From: Syncephalis plumigaleata
Lineage: Eukaryota; Zoopagomycota; Zoopagomycetes; Zoopagales; Piptocephalidaceae
Length of the DNA: 36,976 bases
Direction: 5' to 3'
NCBI GenBank assembly: GCA_025201365.1
Contig: JAIXMF010000114.1
Location: 1 to 36,976 of the forward strand
Shown: positions 10,051-21,557 of the stretch, piece after piece
How positions within the stretch are numbered: position 1 is the first letter of the stretch
Layout of the letters: every line of letters starts with the position of its first letter
Made by a program: the position numbers and the translations under genes
The notes under the pieces: model-generated
Told to the model about the DNA's origin: nothing
What the model saw: only the letters and a program-made list of their open reading frames with translations
The model's database searches: none

Positions 10051-11466
10051 TATTGTAGGCTGCTCATTATTTATTATACAACTGCATTTACTATTAGCAT
10101 TCACATCTTTCTATCTTGCTAACTAAATGATTCATTTTATTAGTGCTGTTATTATTATTAGTTTGATACATGCATGTAAAATAAAAATAATCTTCGTGAT
10201 CTTCGTATTGAAAGTAATTTAATGTAAAAGATACGCTTACGTTGATGCTTCACTGAATTCCAAATGGACCAACAGTCGTAGCAGAACATCTGATGGTAGT
10301 GTAAGCAAACGACTTTAACAGATTATAATAATAACTACGATCGACTACTACGATTACTACAACCGATGGAATAGTGTCGTCATTAGCGACGTGGCTTTTT
10401 CGTCTTTAACCTTCCATTCTCGTGAATGTGATCTGTACCTCTTTCGTCAGTCGATTCCAACTTCGTGGTGCTATTCGATTCTGTCTCATCGCCACATAAC
10501 TCATCCATTGTTTGATATTAAGTATCATTATTATTTCCCTTGCAGCATGCTACTTTACATCGTACTGTTATTACATTCTTCCTACTCTAATCGGCTGGCT
10601 GCAAATAACTACCCCGCATTATCCAAATGGTTGCTCCATAATCATATGATGTATTCGATGAGCATTGTAAATCGTGTATTTAATAAATAAGCTATGATGA
10701 TAATGCTTACGGTTAATTGCATAGAGAGCAACGAGTGAATAAATAGAATACACGATAAACAATGTAGTAAACAAGCAGTAACTAGTAGAATGACTGACTT
10801 GTCACGAAGGAGCAAGGAACGAGCAAGGAAGGGCGCATGAACACGTATGTCAATTTATTTGAAGATTCGAGTATCGTGTATGGAATCGGGTTATGGTTGC
10901 TCGTCTGGATTTCATTCAAATCACCAAATGCCTTCGTAGTGGAACCGATGTTCCAACACACCCTCATCCAAGTGCCATTGCTTCCAATCATTCAAGAGCA
11001 GGAGGACAAGGACATCAAGGAACCAAACAACAAATTACAATTCATCCGTGATGGTTATCGCTATCACCCCAATCTTCCCCCCAAGGGAAGGGGAGCTGGG
11101 AAACAGAATACGGGGGTACTTTGTACTTGTAAGTGTTAAATATTATTTATTCGTAAAGACAAAAGGCTAACTGCGCAAATTGGATGGAAAAAGCCTGTAG
11201 AAATGCAACTCGAAAATGATCTTGCGATGGAAGGTGGCGATAGGTGAGAGATCATCACTGATATTGCAACGGTTTTAGATCCGATACTGATCTAGCATCA
11301 TGAGTGCATGATGTGTGACTGTTGATCAGGCGTGAAAATTTTTACCTTTCCCTGATACATAAATAACAGGCAGTTAACAAATTAGTCATTTATTCCTTTA
11401 TCATTTCGTTTACAACTTGATTTTATTCATATCTTATTGTATCGTATTCGTATTCATATATCCACC
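10051..11466. other. Intergenic region with F-box-like exon and GC-richer island
   Basis: About 1.4 kb without an assigned complete gene. It holds a short F-box-like coding segment on the minus strand (described separately) and an island at roughly 10800-11250 that is less AT-rich than its surroundings, with C and G runs and open frames on both strands (plus 10837-11139, minus 10991-10782). No domain could be assigned to those frames. The last ~100 bp is the promoter side of the DAHP synthase gene. Confidence 0.4.
10241..10388 (-). pseudogene. Possible F-box protein fragment
   Basis: Reading the minus strand, a start codon at 10388 opens a short exon (MTTLFHR, ending at 10366 before a GTAGTA donor). 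After an AAAG acceptor near 10313, a second exon encodes RLLT-LPSDVLLRLLVHLEFSEA, a good fit to the first half of an F-box, and ends at a GTAAGC donor (10240-10235). No convincing continuation exists before the 7TM-A gene begins on the other strand; the best acceptors give only about 12 more residues. It may be a decayed F-box gene, an overlooked gene that overlaps its neighbour, or a chance match. Confidence 0.3.
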
Positions 11467-12962
<1,496 letters not shown>

Positions 12963-13005
12963 AAGAATAACCATACTGATATGATGGTTATTTCAATATG
13001 GCTCC

Positions 13006-13011
13006 AATAAA
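13006..13011 (+). terminator. AATAAA polyadenylation signal of DAHP synthase gene
   Basis: AATAAA about 44 nt after the TAA stop. Confidence 0.6.
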
Positions 13012-13391
13012 TATTGCTAATTCTTAGTATAACTATTATCACATCCAACTATTCGTTTGAGTAGAATACGCATGTTAATATGTGCGCGCGATATGTTAAA
13101 TGACGATAAATATCTTTATTATAATTTATCTATACACATGAGCTAAATACACAAAGCATTGCAGTGTATTCATACAAATAAATGTGATTCTATGGTCATT
13201 AACGATTCGAACAACTTGTGGTACTAGCTGCACGTGTGTATGCAGATATAGGAAATACCAACAACATCCAACAATGCCAATAGGCCTCGTTTCTATGCCA
13301 TAAATGTTAATATGTCGATGTTTAATGGAGAAAAAAAAAGACAAATTGCTTACCATTTCATTTACTACTACCAATATACAGCTAACGAATT
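13012..13391. other. Spacer between DAHP synthase and GOST-like genes
   Basis: AT-rich, with no independent gene seen. It may contain the unidentified first exon of the downstream membrane protein, because the assigned start of that gene lacks a signal peptide and a CTGTAG acceptor-like site lies right after its ATG. Confidence 0.4.
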
Positions 13392-15453
13392 ATGATATTT
13401 CCTTCTGTAGTGGCACCACTAATACGCCACAGAGACGACTATGTTGTTTTACACGACAATACCACTGCGCTGGCTAGTTTCGAACGAAAAAGCTATAGTG
13501 AAGTTCAGCTAACGTTGAAGCATTTCGAATTAGTGCCCGCTTCAACCGTAAGTGAATCACTTCATAGTGATGGATATGTGTACGCGTACTATTTGTTCAT
13601 TAATCGTAATTGTGACTATAGCTTAATCGAACTGATTCAGAAAATCATACTAGTAATATTATATTCATGCTTGTGCAATCATATCCGAGTGTTACCGATG
13701 AGGTATTTTATAAATTGTTGACGTGTAGAAACAAGCAAATCAGTTACTTATTCTCGTTTGAATAGCATGCCAACAATTCCAACATACGGAATGTACAAGG
13801 CAAATGTGAGGATATACGAAACAATCGTGGCAATCGTCCAGACAATTGGATTACGCTAGATGATATGAACAAACGTACATTACACGATGATGATGTTAAT
13901 AATCATCCGATGCACACCTGGCGCGTCAGTCATAATCAAATGTCACAAGTGTTGGTGTTGAATTGCGCTAATGCCAATGTCAAGCTTACAGTAAGTATTT
14001 ACGAATGAAGCCATTACATGCCTATTAGTAGTGGTAGTATAGATCATTTACCACTATGAATAGTATGATGTAAATGCTTTAGACATTGATTACTTTGGTA
14101 TACCTACGTATTTGCCCACGCAACTTCAACATCTTCCGTTGATACTGACCATTATGTCGGCGGGTGTTTGGCCCTGCATTCTAGTCGTTTGGCTCATCTA
14201 CTCCTACAAGTATCGACAAGTAAGTAGACCAGCAGTTGAAGTCAATTTGAATCATAACAATACATAGTTTTGTTTGCCCTTGCATAAACTCATCACTTTT
14301 ATACCACTACTACGATTCGCTTGCTCCGCCCTGGTTACCATAGGCATGCATCACTTGGCCTATCATGGTGAGTTGACTGTTTATACTGCGTGGTCACTCT
14401 ATACATGCTCACCATTACAATGTGATAATACAGGGAGAATTGAGAAATTTCCAAAAATTAGCATTCAAGTGCTGCTGGCCATCAGTTGTTTCTTCGAGAG
14501 TGCATCCATCATGCTAATATCAAAAGGATGGTGTATCACGCGAGCCAGACTGACATTTATGGAGAAACGAACTATTTGGGGTAGGTGCCCTAGTATGACG
14601 AGACTATACAAATGGCGTAGAATTCACGTTTGCCTATTTATCCAGGAACGGCCTTCTTCACAGGTGGTGCCTACATTTGCCAATATGTCAATGATGGAGT
14701 TGACATTGTAAGTAATTGTCGATGTTATTGTCCATTCTCCATTATTCATGTGATATACATATATATTATTTTAGGGTGTATGCATGATATTCTTCTGTCT
14801 AGTATTCCTACGATCACTTTCGAATCTATGGCATCAACGTGAGGAATTGCTACGTTGTTTACATTTACTCATCGATATGAAATCACCGCAACTATTCCTA
14901 GAACCGTATTATGCGAAACTTCAAGTGTTCGTACGTCTACAATGGTTAATGCTGATAGGCAATATCTTTCCAGTAGCGGTAAGTTTATCATATAATGCCT
15001 ACGCAATAGTAGGTGTACGTGCAGTCGTTAATGCATACTGGTGTTTAGATGTACTACGCGGTGCTCACTCGTGCCACAGATGCTCAGCATAACATATTCG
15101 TTTATTTAATTCAAGCCACCTCACCGGCCGCCTATTTTATTGTACTATTATTTATCGTACGACCTCGTGCCCCGAAAACCATTGATATCTCAAAGAAATC
15201 GGCTCTAATACACGAGCAGACTAGAAATGGCACGGGTGACATGCAGGGACGGTCATTACAACAAGTAACATCGGAATTACTTTCGATTCGACGTCGTTTC
15301 CTCAGCTTCACCAATAATCTACCACCAGAACTAAATGATTCGACAAATAGGTCGGCTCCAATAGGTAGGGGTGTTGCGGGAGCATGGCAAGAGATCCTAA
15401 ATGCACTACGAGTGGATCGGTCTACCTACCGAGCGCCCGTTCGTACTGAGTAA
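13392..15453 (+). CDS. GOST-family seven-transmembrane protein (GPR107/GPR180/TMEM87-like)
   Basis: Eight exons: 13392-13547, 13766-13990, 14064-14219, 14268-14367, 14434-14580, 14646-14707, 14775-14978, 15049-15453, giving 484 residues as modelled. The N-terminal ~140 residues look like a luminal domain with a QVLVLNCANANVKLTYDV strand, followed by seven hydrophobic helices. Landmarks include YLPTQLQHLPLILTIMSAG (TM1), the LISKGWCITRARL turn, and LIQATSPAAYFIVLLFIVRPR (TM7). The tail is cytosolic and basic. The arrangement matches Golgi/endosomal GOST proteins (lung-7TM and GPR180-type domains), implicated in trafficking. The modelled start has no signal peptide, so a 5' exon is probably missing. 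The 66-nt intron 4 (14368-14433) is stop-free and in frame, so retention is possible. The exact subfamily is uncertain. Confidence 0.78.
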
Positions 15454-15523
15454 CGAAACTAATGCATGCTATGTATTATTTATTTATTATACGATTATAC
15501 TATTGTTATTTAACGCACATTCC

Positions 15524-15529
15524 AATAAA
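15524..15529 (+). terminator. AATAAA polyadenylation signal of GOST-like gene
   Basis: AATAAA 71 nt after the stop, in the 178-bp gap shared with the convergent 7TM-B gene. A (TAA)n microsatellite follows at about 15584-15611. Confidence 0.5.
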
Positions 15530-15631
15530 AGAATTATCATGCTACCTCAAGAAGAGGATCAAAGGAATGCTAGAGTAACGACATAATAATAATAATAATA
15601 ATAATAATAATGCTAGTGAACTTTATATGAT

Positions 15632-16611
15632 TTAAGCTGATTTTATAAATGATATTACATCTCTTGTCCTCCTGCTAGAAACGTTAAGCGAGAAGTACGT
15701 CTTGGCCAGCTTGTTTTCACTCGATAAAGTAGACTTTGACTTAGTCGGTCGCATGTAATAGGTGTACTCGGACAGTAGAGTAGATGTAAACAGCCTAGAA
15801 TGCAGTCAATGTTAGTTATACGTTTATCGTCGCTCTATCCTTTACTATTATCGTTGCATTACCAGTCGAATATAAGCAGGTAAGAACTGGAAGCACCCAG
15901 TAATTTGAAGGCAATGGATAGCGAGAAGAATAGCCTGATCAATAATAGTAAGAGTATTGTTAAGACACCGATACGAGTTATCTTGCTCCAGCATGCTGCC
16001 TTGTCGTAGGTGTATTGTCGATAAACGACATACATGAATGCCATGAAAAATATCGTCAATCCCGTGACTTCAATGATGTATCGCACGTACGAGTAGGTGA
16101 ACGGGAAGTTGGCATGACAAGTGCCGGTCGGGGTAAATCCGCCATTAAACGACGACCAATATATGGCCGTGGTAATAATGCAGCTTAACGCGCTAATTGC
16201 ACCGCCCATGAGTAGAACTCGATTGCGATTGTGCACCATATACGCGTGTTCCATCATGAAGATACTGCTTGCCACGGCATTAACCGTTAGACCGGCAAGT
16301 GCCGTGGATGCAACTATACGACACGATGGACCGGTGAACGCTTTCATTTGCAACGAGAATCCACCCATGTAGATGACACCGGTAATCGATATTGTCAAGC
16401 AGCATAAGGGTGCAATTTTATACTTGTACATATGCAATACGGGTAGAATACGAAGGAAATTGTGTAAGAATACAATAAGCATAATGACATCGAAAAACAG
16501 TTCTCTCACGAGCGAATGATATAGAACGCGCGTTGTCTCTAGATCTTTGGCATTATGCTGGAAATACTGGATCGTATTAAAGTGTTGATACTCTAAATTT
16601 ACGGTAGACAT
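15632..16611 (-). CDS. Orphan seven-transmembrane protein B
   Basis: Two exons on the minus strand, 16611-15863 and 15794-15632, giving 303 residues; the 68-nt intron splits the Trp codon of IFDW. The family is not recognised. About 35 soluble residues precede seven hydrophobic segments: LFFDVIMLIVFLHNFLRIL, PLCCLTISITGVIYMGGFS, ASTALAGLTVNAVASSIF, LMGGAISALSCIITTAIYW, YIIEVTGLTIFFMAFMYVVY, IGVLTILLLLLIRLFFSLSI and SSYLLIFDWLFTSTLL. A ~45-residue basic, Ser-rich tail follows. The conserved [IF]DW position in TM7 and the identical intron site link it to the 7TM protein at 9047-10050. Cysteines after TM2 (GPSCR) and before TM5 (GTCH) could form an external disulfide. A receptor-like role is inference only. 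Confidence 0.8.
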
Positions 16612-17734
16612 GATGTATGGCGGACTACTTCTTTTGTTTTCTCGCTATTAATCGCCGCTCACCGGGAAACAGCACTTTATGAATGTGATAAACAACTGGA
16701 TGATTTGCAATAGAAATGAGTAGGAGGGAGAATTTGAAAGGAAAACGATTAGTAATGCTACATCTAATGGTGCAACTATTAAAGATACAATTATCAAAGA
16801 GAGCCAAAACGAGAGAGGGTGAGTGATATATAAAAATCAAAGGCTTAAGAAGAAAAACGCCATGCGCTATTGCATATCGAGTGGATGTCAGTTTTCGACA
16901 CGACTTGCGCGTGTTCTAGAATTATGCAATTGCTCAAATGGAAACTTGTTTTCTTCCTACCATGAAAACAGTCACATGCCAACTGTGGCGAATAAGGGAT
17001 GCATGTCAGAATTGAGAAAGACCTCCAAGCTAGATTGAAGTATGATGCAACACTATGTGTATTATGGCATCCTTTAAGTGGTATAATAACCTACTTTCAT
17101 TGGCATTGTTACTGATCGTATAACATGAGAGATACTATGATAATCATTGTATGTCTCTTTTTGTTATAATGTTTAAAATAGAAGAGCAAGCGTAAATATT
17201 AAAGTGACGAGTAAGAAAAAGGTGGCATGCATGTACGTGTTATCATCGATCTAGCCCATAGGAAAAAGGGCTATTGCCTTGGTACGTAGCATTATTGTAT
17301 AATGTTATCATTGATTAATGTACGAGGATGAGCAATACAGGCCTATTACAAGTAATCATAACTAACTCATTACTATTTTGTTTAATGAGAATTGTATGAT
17401 TATTGCAGATACTATGATTTCTTTATTCATTTGATTCCATTAAGATATACGCTATTGAGTAATATCGAGTTTGATGATGATGCACGACTAATAACTGAGA
17501 AAGCTCACAAATTATGTAATTGGTTGAATAATACTCATTGTGATGATGACAAATGATCATATTGATCGATTGTTTCATTAAAGTAAGCGTAAAATGCGTT
17601 CATTTAAAACAAAACGTCTCGGTTTCTTTCCTTTTTTTATTCACTGTCTTTTACATACTTACAAGTCTATCTTCTTACTAGTTTGCAATGGTGATAGATT
17701 AGTGAATAGATATATCTATCTATCTATTGTATCT
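16612..17734. other. Intergenic region between 7TM-B and the methyltransferase-like gene
   Basis: About 1.1 kb, AT-rich, between divergently transcribed genes. One stretch (about 17245-17557) has splice-like signals and an open frame ending in an acidic DDDK tail (see findings). An open frame at 16823-17038 shows no recognisable domain. The remainder holds simple AT-rich sequence. Confidence 0.4.
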
Positions 17735-19569
17735 ATGGGCGCTGTTAATAGTCGAATTCTTCCCGGAAGGAAAGATGGACGTGGTCGAACGAGTAAGCCA
17801 TCCCTAAGTATTACGCGGTCGCTCTCTTGTTCTGACGCGGATACGCTTAATCGTTCAGGCAACAAAACGAAAACACCTTTCTTTCAAAGGGATTATTGGC
17901 GATGCTACCACTTGCGTAAGCCATTGGCAAAGCATTGGATAGCGGCACGTGCAAGTGATGACGATATCAATGAAGCATCGCCCGTTAGCATACCAGGGGC
18001 GAATGTAACGGAAGACTGGGCCTCTAGCAATGTCTCGCCGAGTCGATCTATCGTCAGCTCGGACGATAGTAGTAGTAGTCTCGAGGATGAAAGCGATACA
18101 AATATATCGGGTCTACACTCGAAGGAAAGACGATCCATGCAATTTACCAGTGGCGATGAATTGTTTCGATCGAGAAGGGAGCCGATAAAACGTCGCTCGT
18201 CGATGAGTACACTTGAGAAGCGTCGGTCGTCAGACGATCATCTATCTATCATTCGAGAAGGTCCGGTATCGATAACGAACGATCCACCATCGGAGCCAAA
18301 CGACCTTGCACTGTCGATTCCAAGGTCGATACTTCCAGCGCAACCCATCAGTATACCGCGTCTTGCTGCTGCCTCGTTGTTTGGCGGTCCACCGGTTGTC
18401 ACGCCCAATATTGAATGGCAACGAGCGCATCTACCGACTGATGTCGTTATCCCCGCTCTTCCTGAATCACCAGGACCTGAAACGTATGTATGCACATATA
18501 TGTACATATATATGTATATATAGTTTGGCTTTAGTGAAGACAGACGGCTAATGTTATTTGTCATTCATAGTGCTTATGTGAGCAATCTACTTCTTCATTG
18601 CATGCTAGGTGGTGAATACATGGCACCACTTAGGAATCCACGAAATATACTTGACGTTTGTCTTCGTGACTGTATTTGGATGCAGGCAAGTTGTCAATGA
18701 TGCAACATAAACTATTTACTAATCATACAATATACACATATACATAGAAAATGGCAGCGACATTCCCCAAATGTAAGATAATCGGATGTGGCACGACAAC
18801 GTATTATATCGGCGCAGCGTGTACACTACCATTAAATTGTCAAATTGTATTTCAACAGTCGCTTAATGGTAAATGTCACGTTAGATTATTATTACTGCTG
18901 ATATGATGACGATGATGGCTAATAGTTCATTTACGATGCTTTTATTCATAAATAGAGATCTCGCTTGCCAGCAATAGCGTTGACTATATCCATCAACAAA
19001 TGAAGGCATTGTTATTTAGTACGGCAGGATGGGTGAAGCACCTCAGCAATCTGCGTAATGTACTAAAACCGGGCAAGTACCTCGAACTAGTGGAACTTGC
19101 CATGCTACCATCACGAGTGGGACCAGGTTCCTCTCGACTAGTCTGTATGATTAGACGACTCATGCTGTCGCGAGGTATTGACCCGGAAATGCCGCGAAAA
19201 CTCGAGCCTCTACTGAAACAATCCGGGTTTAGTCACGTCGAGCGACTTGACGTCAATGTCCCTATAGGAGAATGGGGTGGACCATGCGGGAGATATATGC
19301 TTTGGCTCGTCGACGTCATCATTCTTATGGTTCGTCGCGCCGTGGTAGACGGTGTCGTGTGGGATTTATACGACAATTTGGAAAGGGATCCCGAGCAAGA
19401 TCCTAGACTTGCCGTCACCACAGTGAACAGCGATCTTTTATCGCATATTTGCTGTGACGATTACCAGAATATTACGGCGAACGAGTTTGATGCCCTATGG
19501 GATACGACACGACGAGAGATGGCCGTCAATAACAGTTATTCTACCATTCATGTTTATTTGGCCAAATAG
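17735..19569 (+). CDS. Methyltransferase-like protein with degenerate SAM-binding motif
   Basis: Four exons: 17735-18483, 18571-18685, 18748-18868, 18956-19569, giving 532 residues. The start MGAVNSR fits the N-myristoylation pattern (Gly2, Ser6). Residues ~1-250 are disordered, rich in Ser, Arg and acids. The C-terminal half follows fungal class I SAM-dependent methyltransferases in layout: NPRNILDV, FPKCKIIG, SNSVDYIHQQM, WVKHLSNLRNVLKPGKYLELVE, and a CGRYMLWLVD helix further on. The glycine-rich motif I, usually DxGxGxG, reads DVCLRDC, and the acidic residue after beta-2 is missing (IIGCGTT), so SAM binding is doubtful. The second intron (18686-18747) starts with GC (CAG|GCAAGT). An upstream in-frame Met at 17594 would add a hydrophobic leader. 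Probably a pseudo-methyltransferase; its role is unknown. Confidence 0.75.
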
Positions 19570-19595
19570 ACACGGACTATTATTAAATGCAAACC

Positions 19596-19601
19596 AATAA
19601 A
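19596..19601 (+). terminator. AATAAA polyadenylation signal of methyltransferase-like gene
   Basis: AATAAA 27 nt after the TAG stop. Confidence 0.55.
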
Positions 19602-20530
19602 TTAGATTATATAGTTTTTGTAAACTCAATATGACTCTATTTACAGTATCATCATCATCATCATCATTGTATTTACGTACTTGCACGCGATACTAATACA
19701 TCTAATCAGTATTGCACACGTCTATCTTTGCTATTCCCTCCTAGCATGTACTCTACACGTCGTTATCAGGGGGGGAGGAGGAGGAGGCAAAGGTGGCTCG
19801 AGTGTTACGGTTACCACAGCACCTCACTGTAATGCACGCCAGCATTGCTCCGCTTTCCTTTTCCTCTTGCACGCACATGCACACACACGCACACATGCAC
19901 ACAGGCGCGCGCATTCACTCTCACTCTCTCACTTACTATCGCTTGCTTGCTCACTCGCTCACTCGCTCACTCCTTCTTTCTCCTACTTCTCACGGTACAG
20001 TATTTCACATTCACATCATTTCCCTTTCGCTATAACTAGTCGTGATCTTTCCTTCATCACTCCTTCTTCAATTAACCGGCAGTATTGATATTCCTCTTTT
20101 TGATTATATACTACGTATCGCTTTGTTCTACTTGTCAAGGGAAAGAAAAAGGAAACACAGCAATAACAACACGCTGCGCTTTGCTTCATCATTCGATAAT
20201 CATCTTTAGTGTTTCACTAGTATACGGATAGCAGTTATTTAGCATACTTCGTATTTGGTCAAAACTCTTCTATCTCTCTCCCTTTTACACATATATATAT
20301 AGTCTTTCGCATAGACATCAAATAGTATCAGTGAATACTTTCAATAATCTTGTGTTTACACTATTATTATACCGATTCTTACACGTAATAGCCGTTGCTA
20401 CTAGAGACCACCGAGCGTGTCATACAATCGACCTATTTGATCTCGTATGAGTATATCGTAATACTTGTCGCCATTCTCTATTATATTGCTATCGGTCTTT
20501 ATTTGCAATTCTTAAGAACAAGCCAGTTAC
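19602..20530. other. Long pyrimidine-rich upstream region of the GID4 gene
   Basis: No gene is seen here. It contains an (ATC)n run near 19648, a G-rich stretch at about 19768-19800 (GGGGGGAGGAGGAGG core), a CA-rich tract (19870-19905), and a CT/CTCA-rich tract (about 19910-20000). The pyrimidine richness fits a core promoter or 5' leader. Open frames across it are products of the repeats. Confidence 0.5.
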
Positions 20531-20648
20531 ATGATGCCTACATTTGCCAATAGCGCGGGCCGTGTCGAGTTAAATAATCATGCGGCATCTGTCGATCAAG
20601 CAATAGCGGAAGGAGTGACTGCCATCACCACGGATCTTGATAATGTTG

Positions 20649-20680
<32 letters not shown>

Positions 20681-21557
20681 GCTCCTGTTAACTCAAGTGG
20701 AAAAGGTAGCGGTAAATTGTCGTCAACCGATGATAATGACAACAACGATATTGCAATGGAGGAGACATTAGTCGATGACATGTCGACCACGGAAACAATG
20801 GACACGGACGAGCAGGAGATCATCTCGACAGCTTCAATCGAGGTCGACGAGACCAACTACGGCATACTGGGCTATCCACGACCATGGCGCGACTTTTTCT
20901 CTACGCCATTAAAATCCGACCGTCTAGGCCCACTCTATCCAGGGGCGTGCTTCGAGGGCGAGCAACGTAGCGGGATACATAGCTACGATGTTGTTGTAAG
21001 GATACAGCATGTTGATCTAAAGGCGGCCACACTTTCGGGCTATTTACACATTCACGGGTTAACTACAGACTATCCCGAGTTGACGACGTTTTTCGAAGCT
21101 GAACTGATTGGTAGTCGTTACTCGTTCCTCACACGTAAATGGGGTGCTAGCGAGGAAATTGACACACGACACTGGGTGGGTATTTGTTATAGACATCATC
21201 ATCGTCGTCGTCATCATCATCATGATCTAATGACGCTATTGTTGCATTACTCATGATATATAGACCAAGTTCTCGGCATTTGAACCTTTCAAGAACAAGT
21301 TCAATCGCGATGGTTTCAAGTACGATTTTGCCAACCAGGATTACGTATTTATGCGATGGAAGGAGCATTTCTTGGTGCCAGATCATCGTGTTCAATCGAT
21401 TAATGGAGCCTCATTCGCCGGCTTCTACTATATTTGCTGTCATTTATCAGGTGGCAGTATTACAGGTTTCTATTTCCATAGTAACTCTGAATGGTTCCAA
21501 AATATTTCATTGCATCATCATTCATCTCAAACTAGTTCAACTTATCAGTTACGCTAA
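20531..21557 (+). CDS. GID4/Vid24-type substrate receptor of the GID/CTLH ubiquitin ligase
   Basis: Two exons, 20531-21175 and 21264-21557, giving 312 residues. GID4 is the recognition subunit of the GID E3 ligase that binds Pro/N-degrons, classically on gluconeogenic enzymes during glucose recovery. The first ~110 residues are acidic and low-complexity, with a ten-residue poly-Thr from an (ACT)n tract. The beta-barrel domain is clear: LYPGACFEGEQRSGIHSYDV, then SGYLHIHGLT, IDTRHW at the exon junction, FMRWKEHFLVPDH, GASFAGFYYICC, GFYFHSNSEWFQ and a YQLR C-terminus, all in the order and spacing of the family. The second Met (MMPTF) could also be the start. Downstream lie GCT/GAT and ACA microsatellites. 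Confidence 0.93.
20649..20678 (+). repeat. (ACT)n tract coding poly-Thr in GID4
   Basis: About ten ACT units in frame in the acidic N-terminus of GID4, producing ten consecutive threonines. A pure codon run of this kind is likely to vary in length between strains. Confidence 0.85.

Noticed and set aside
10391-10690. 99-codon plus-strand frame between 7TM-A and DAHP synthase
   Set aside because: No recognisable domain, AT-driven composition, and it overlaps antisense to the F-box-like start; not supported as a gene.
10782-10991. Minus-strand frame resembling the start of a LINE endonuclease (RVCWNIGSTTKAF)
   Set aside because: The similarity is confined to a few residues, no catalytic motifs or reverse transcriptase follow, and the frame is short.
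16121-16372. Plus-strand open frame opposite 7TM-B
   Set aside because: Antisense shadow of a well-supported membrane protein gene; no independent evidence.
19681-20088. Overlapping open frames upstream of GID4
   Set aside because: They are translations of CA- and CT-rich repeats (His/Thr/Ser/Leu runs) with no domain or splice context.
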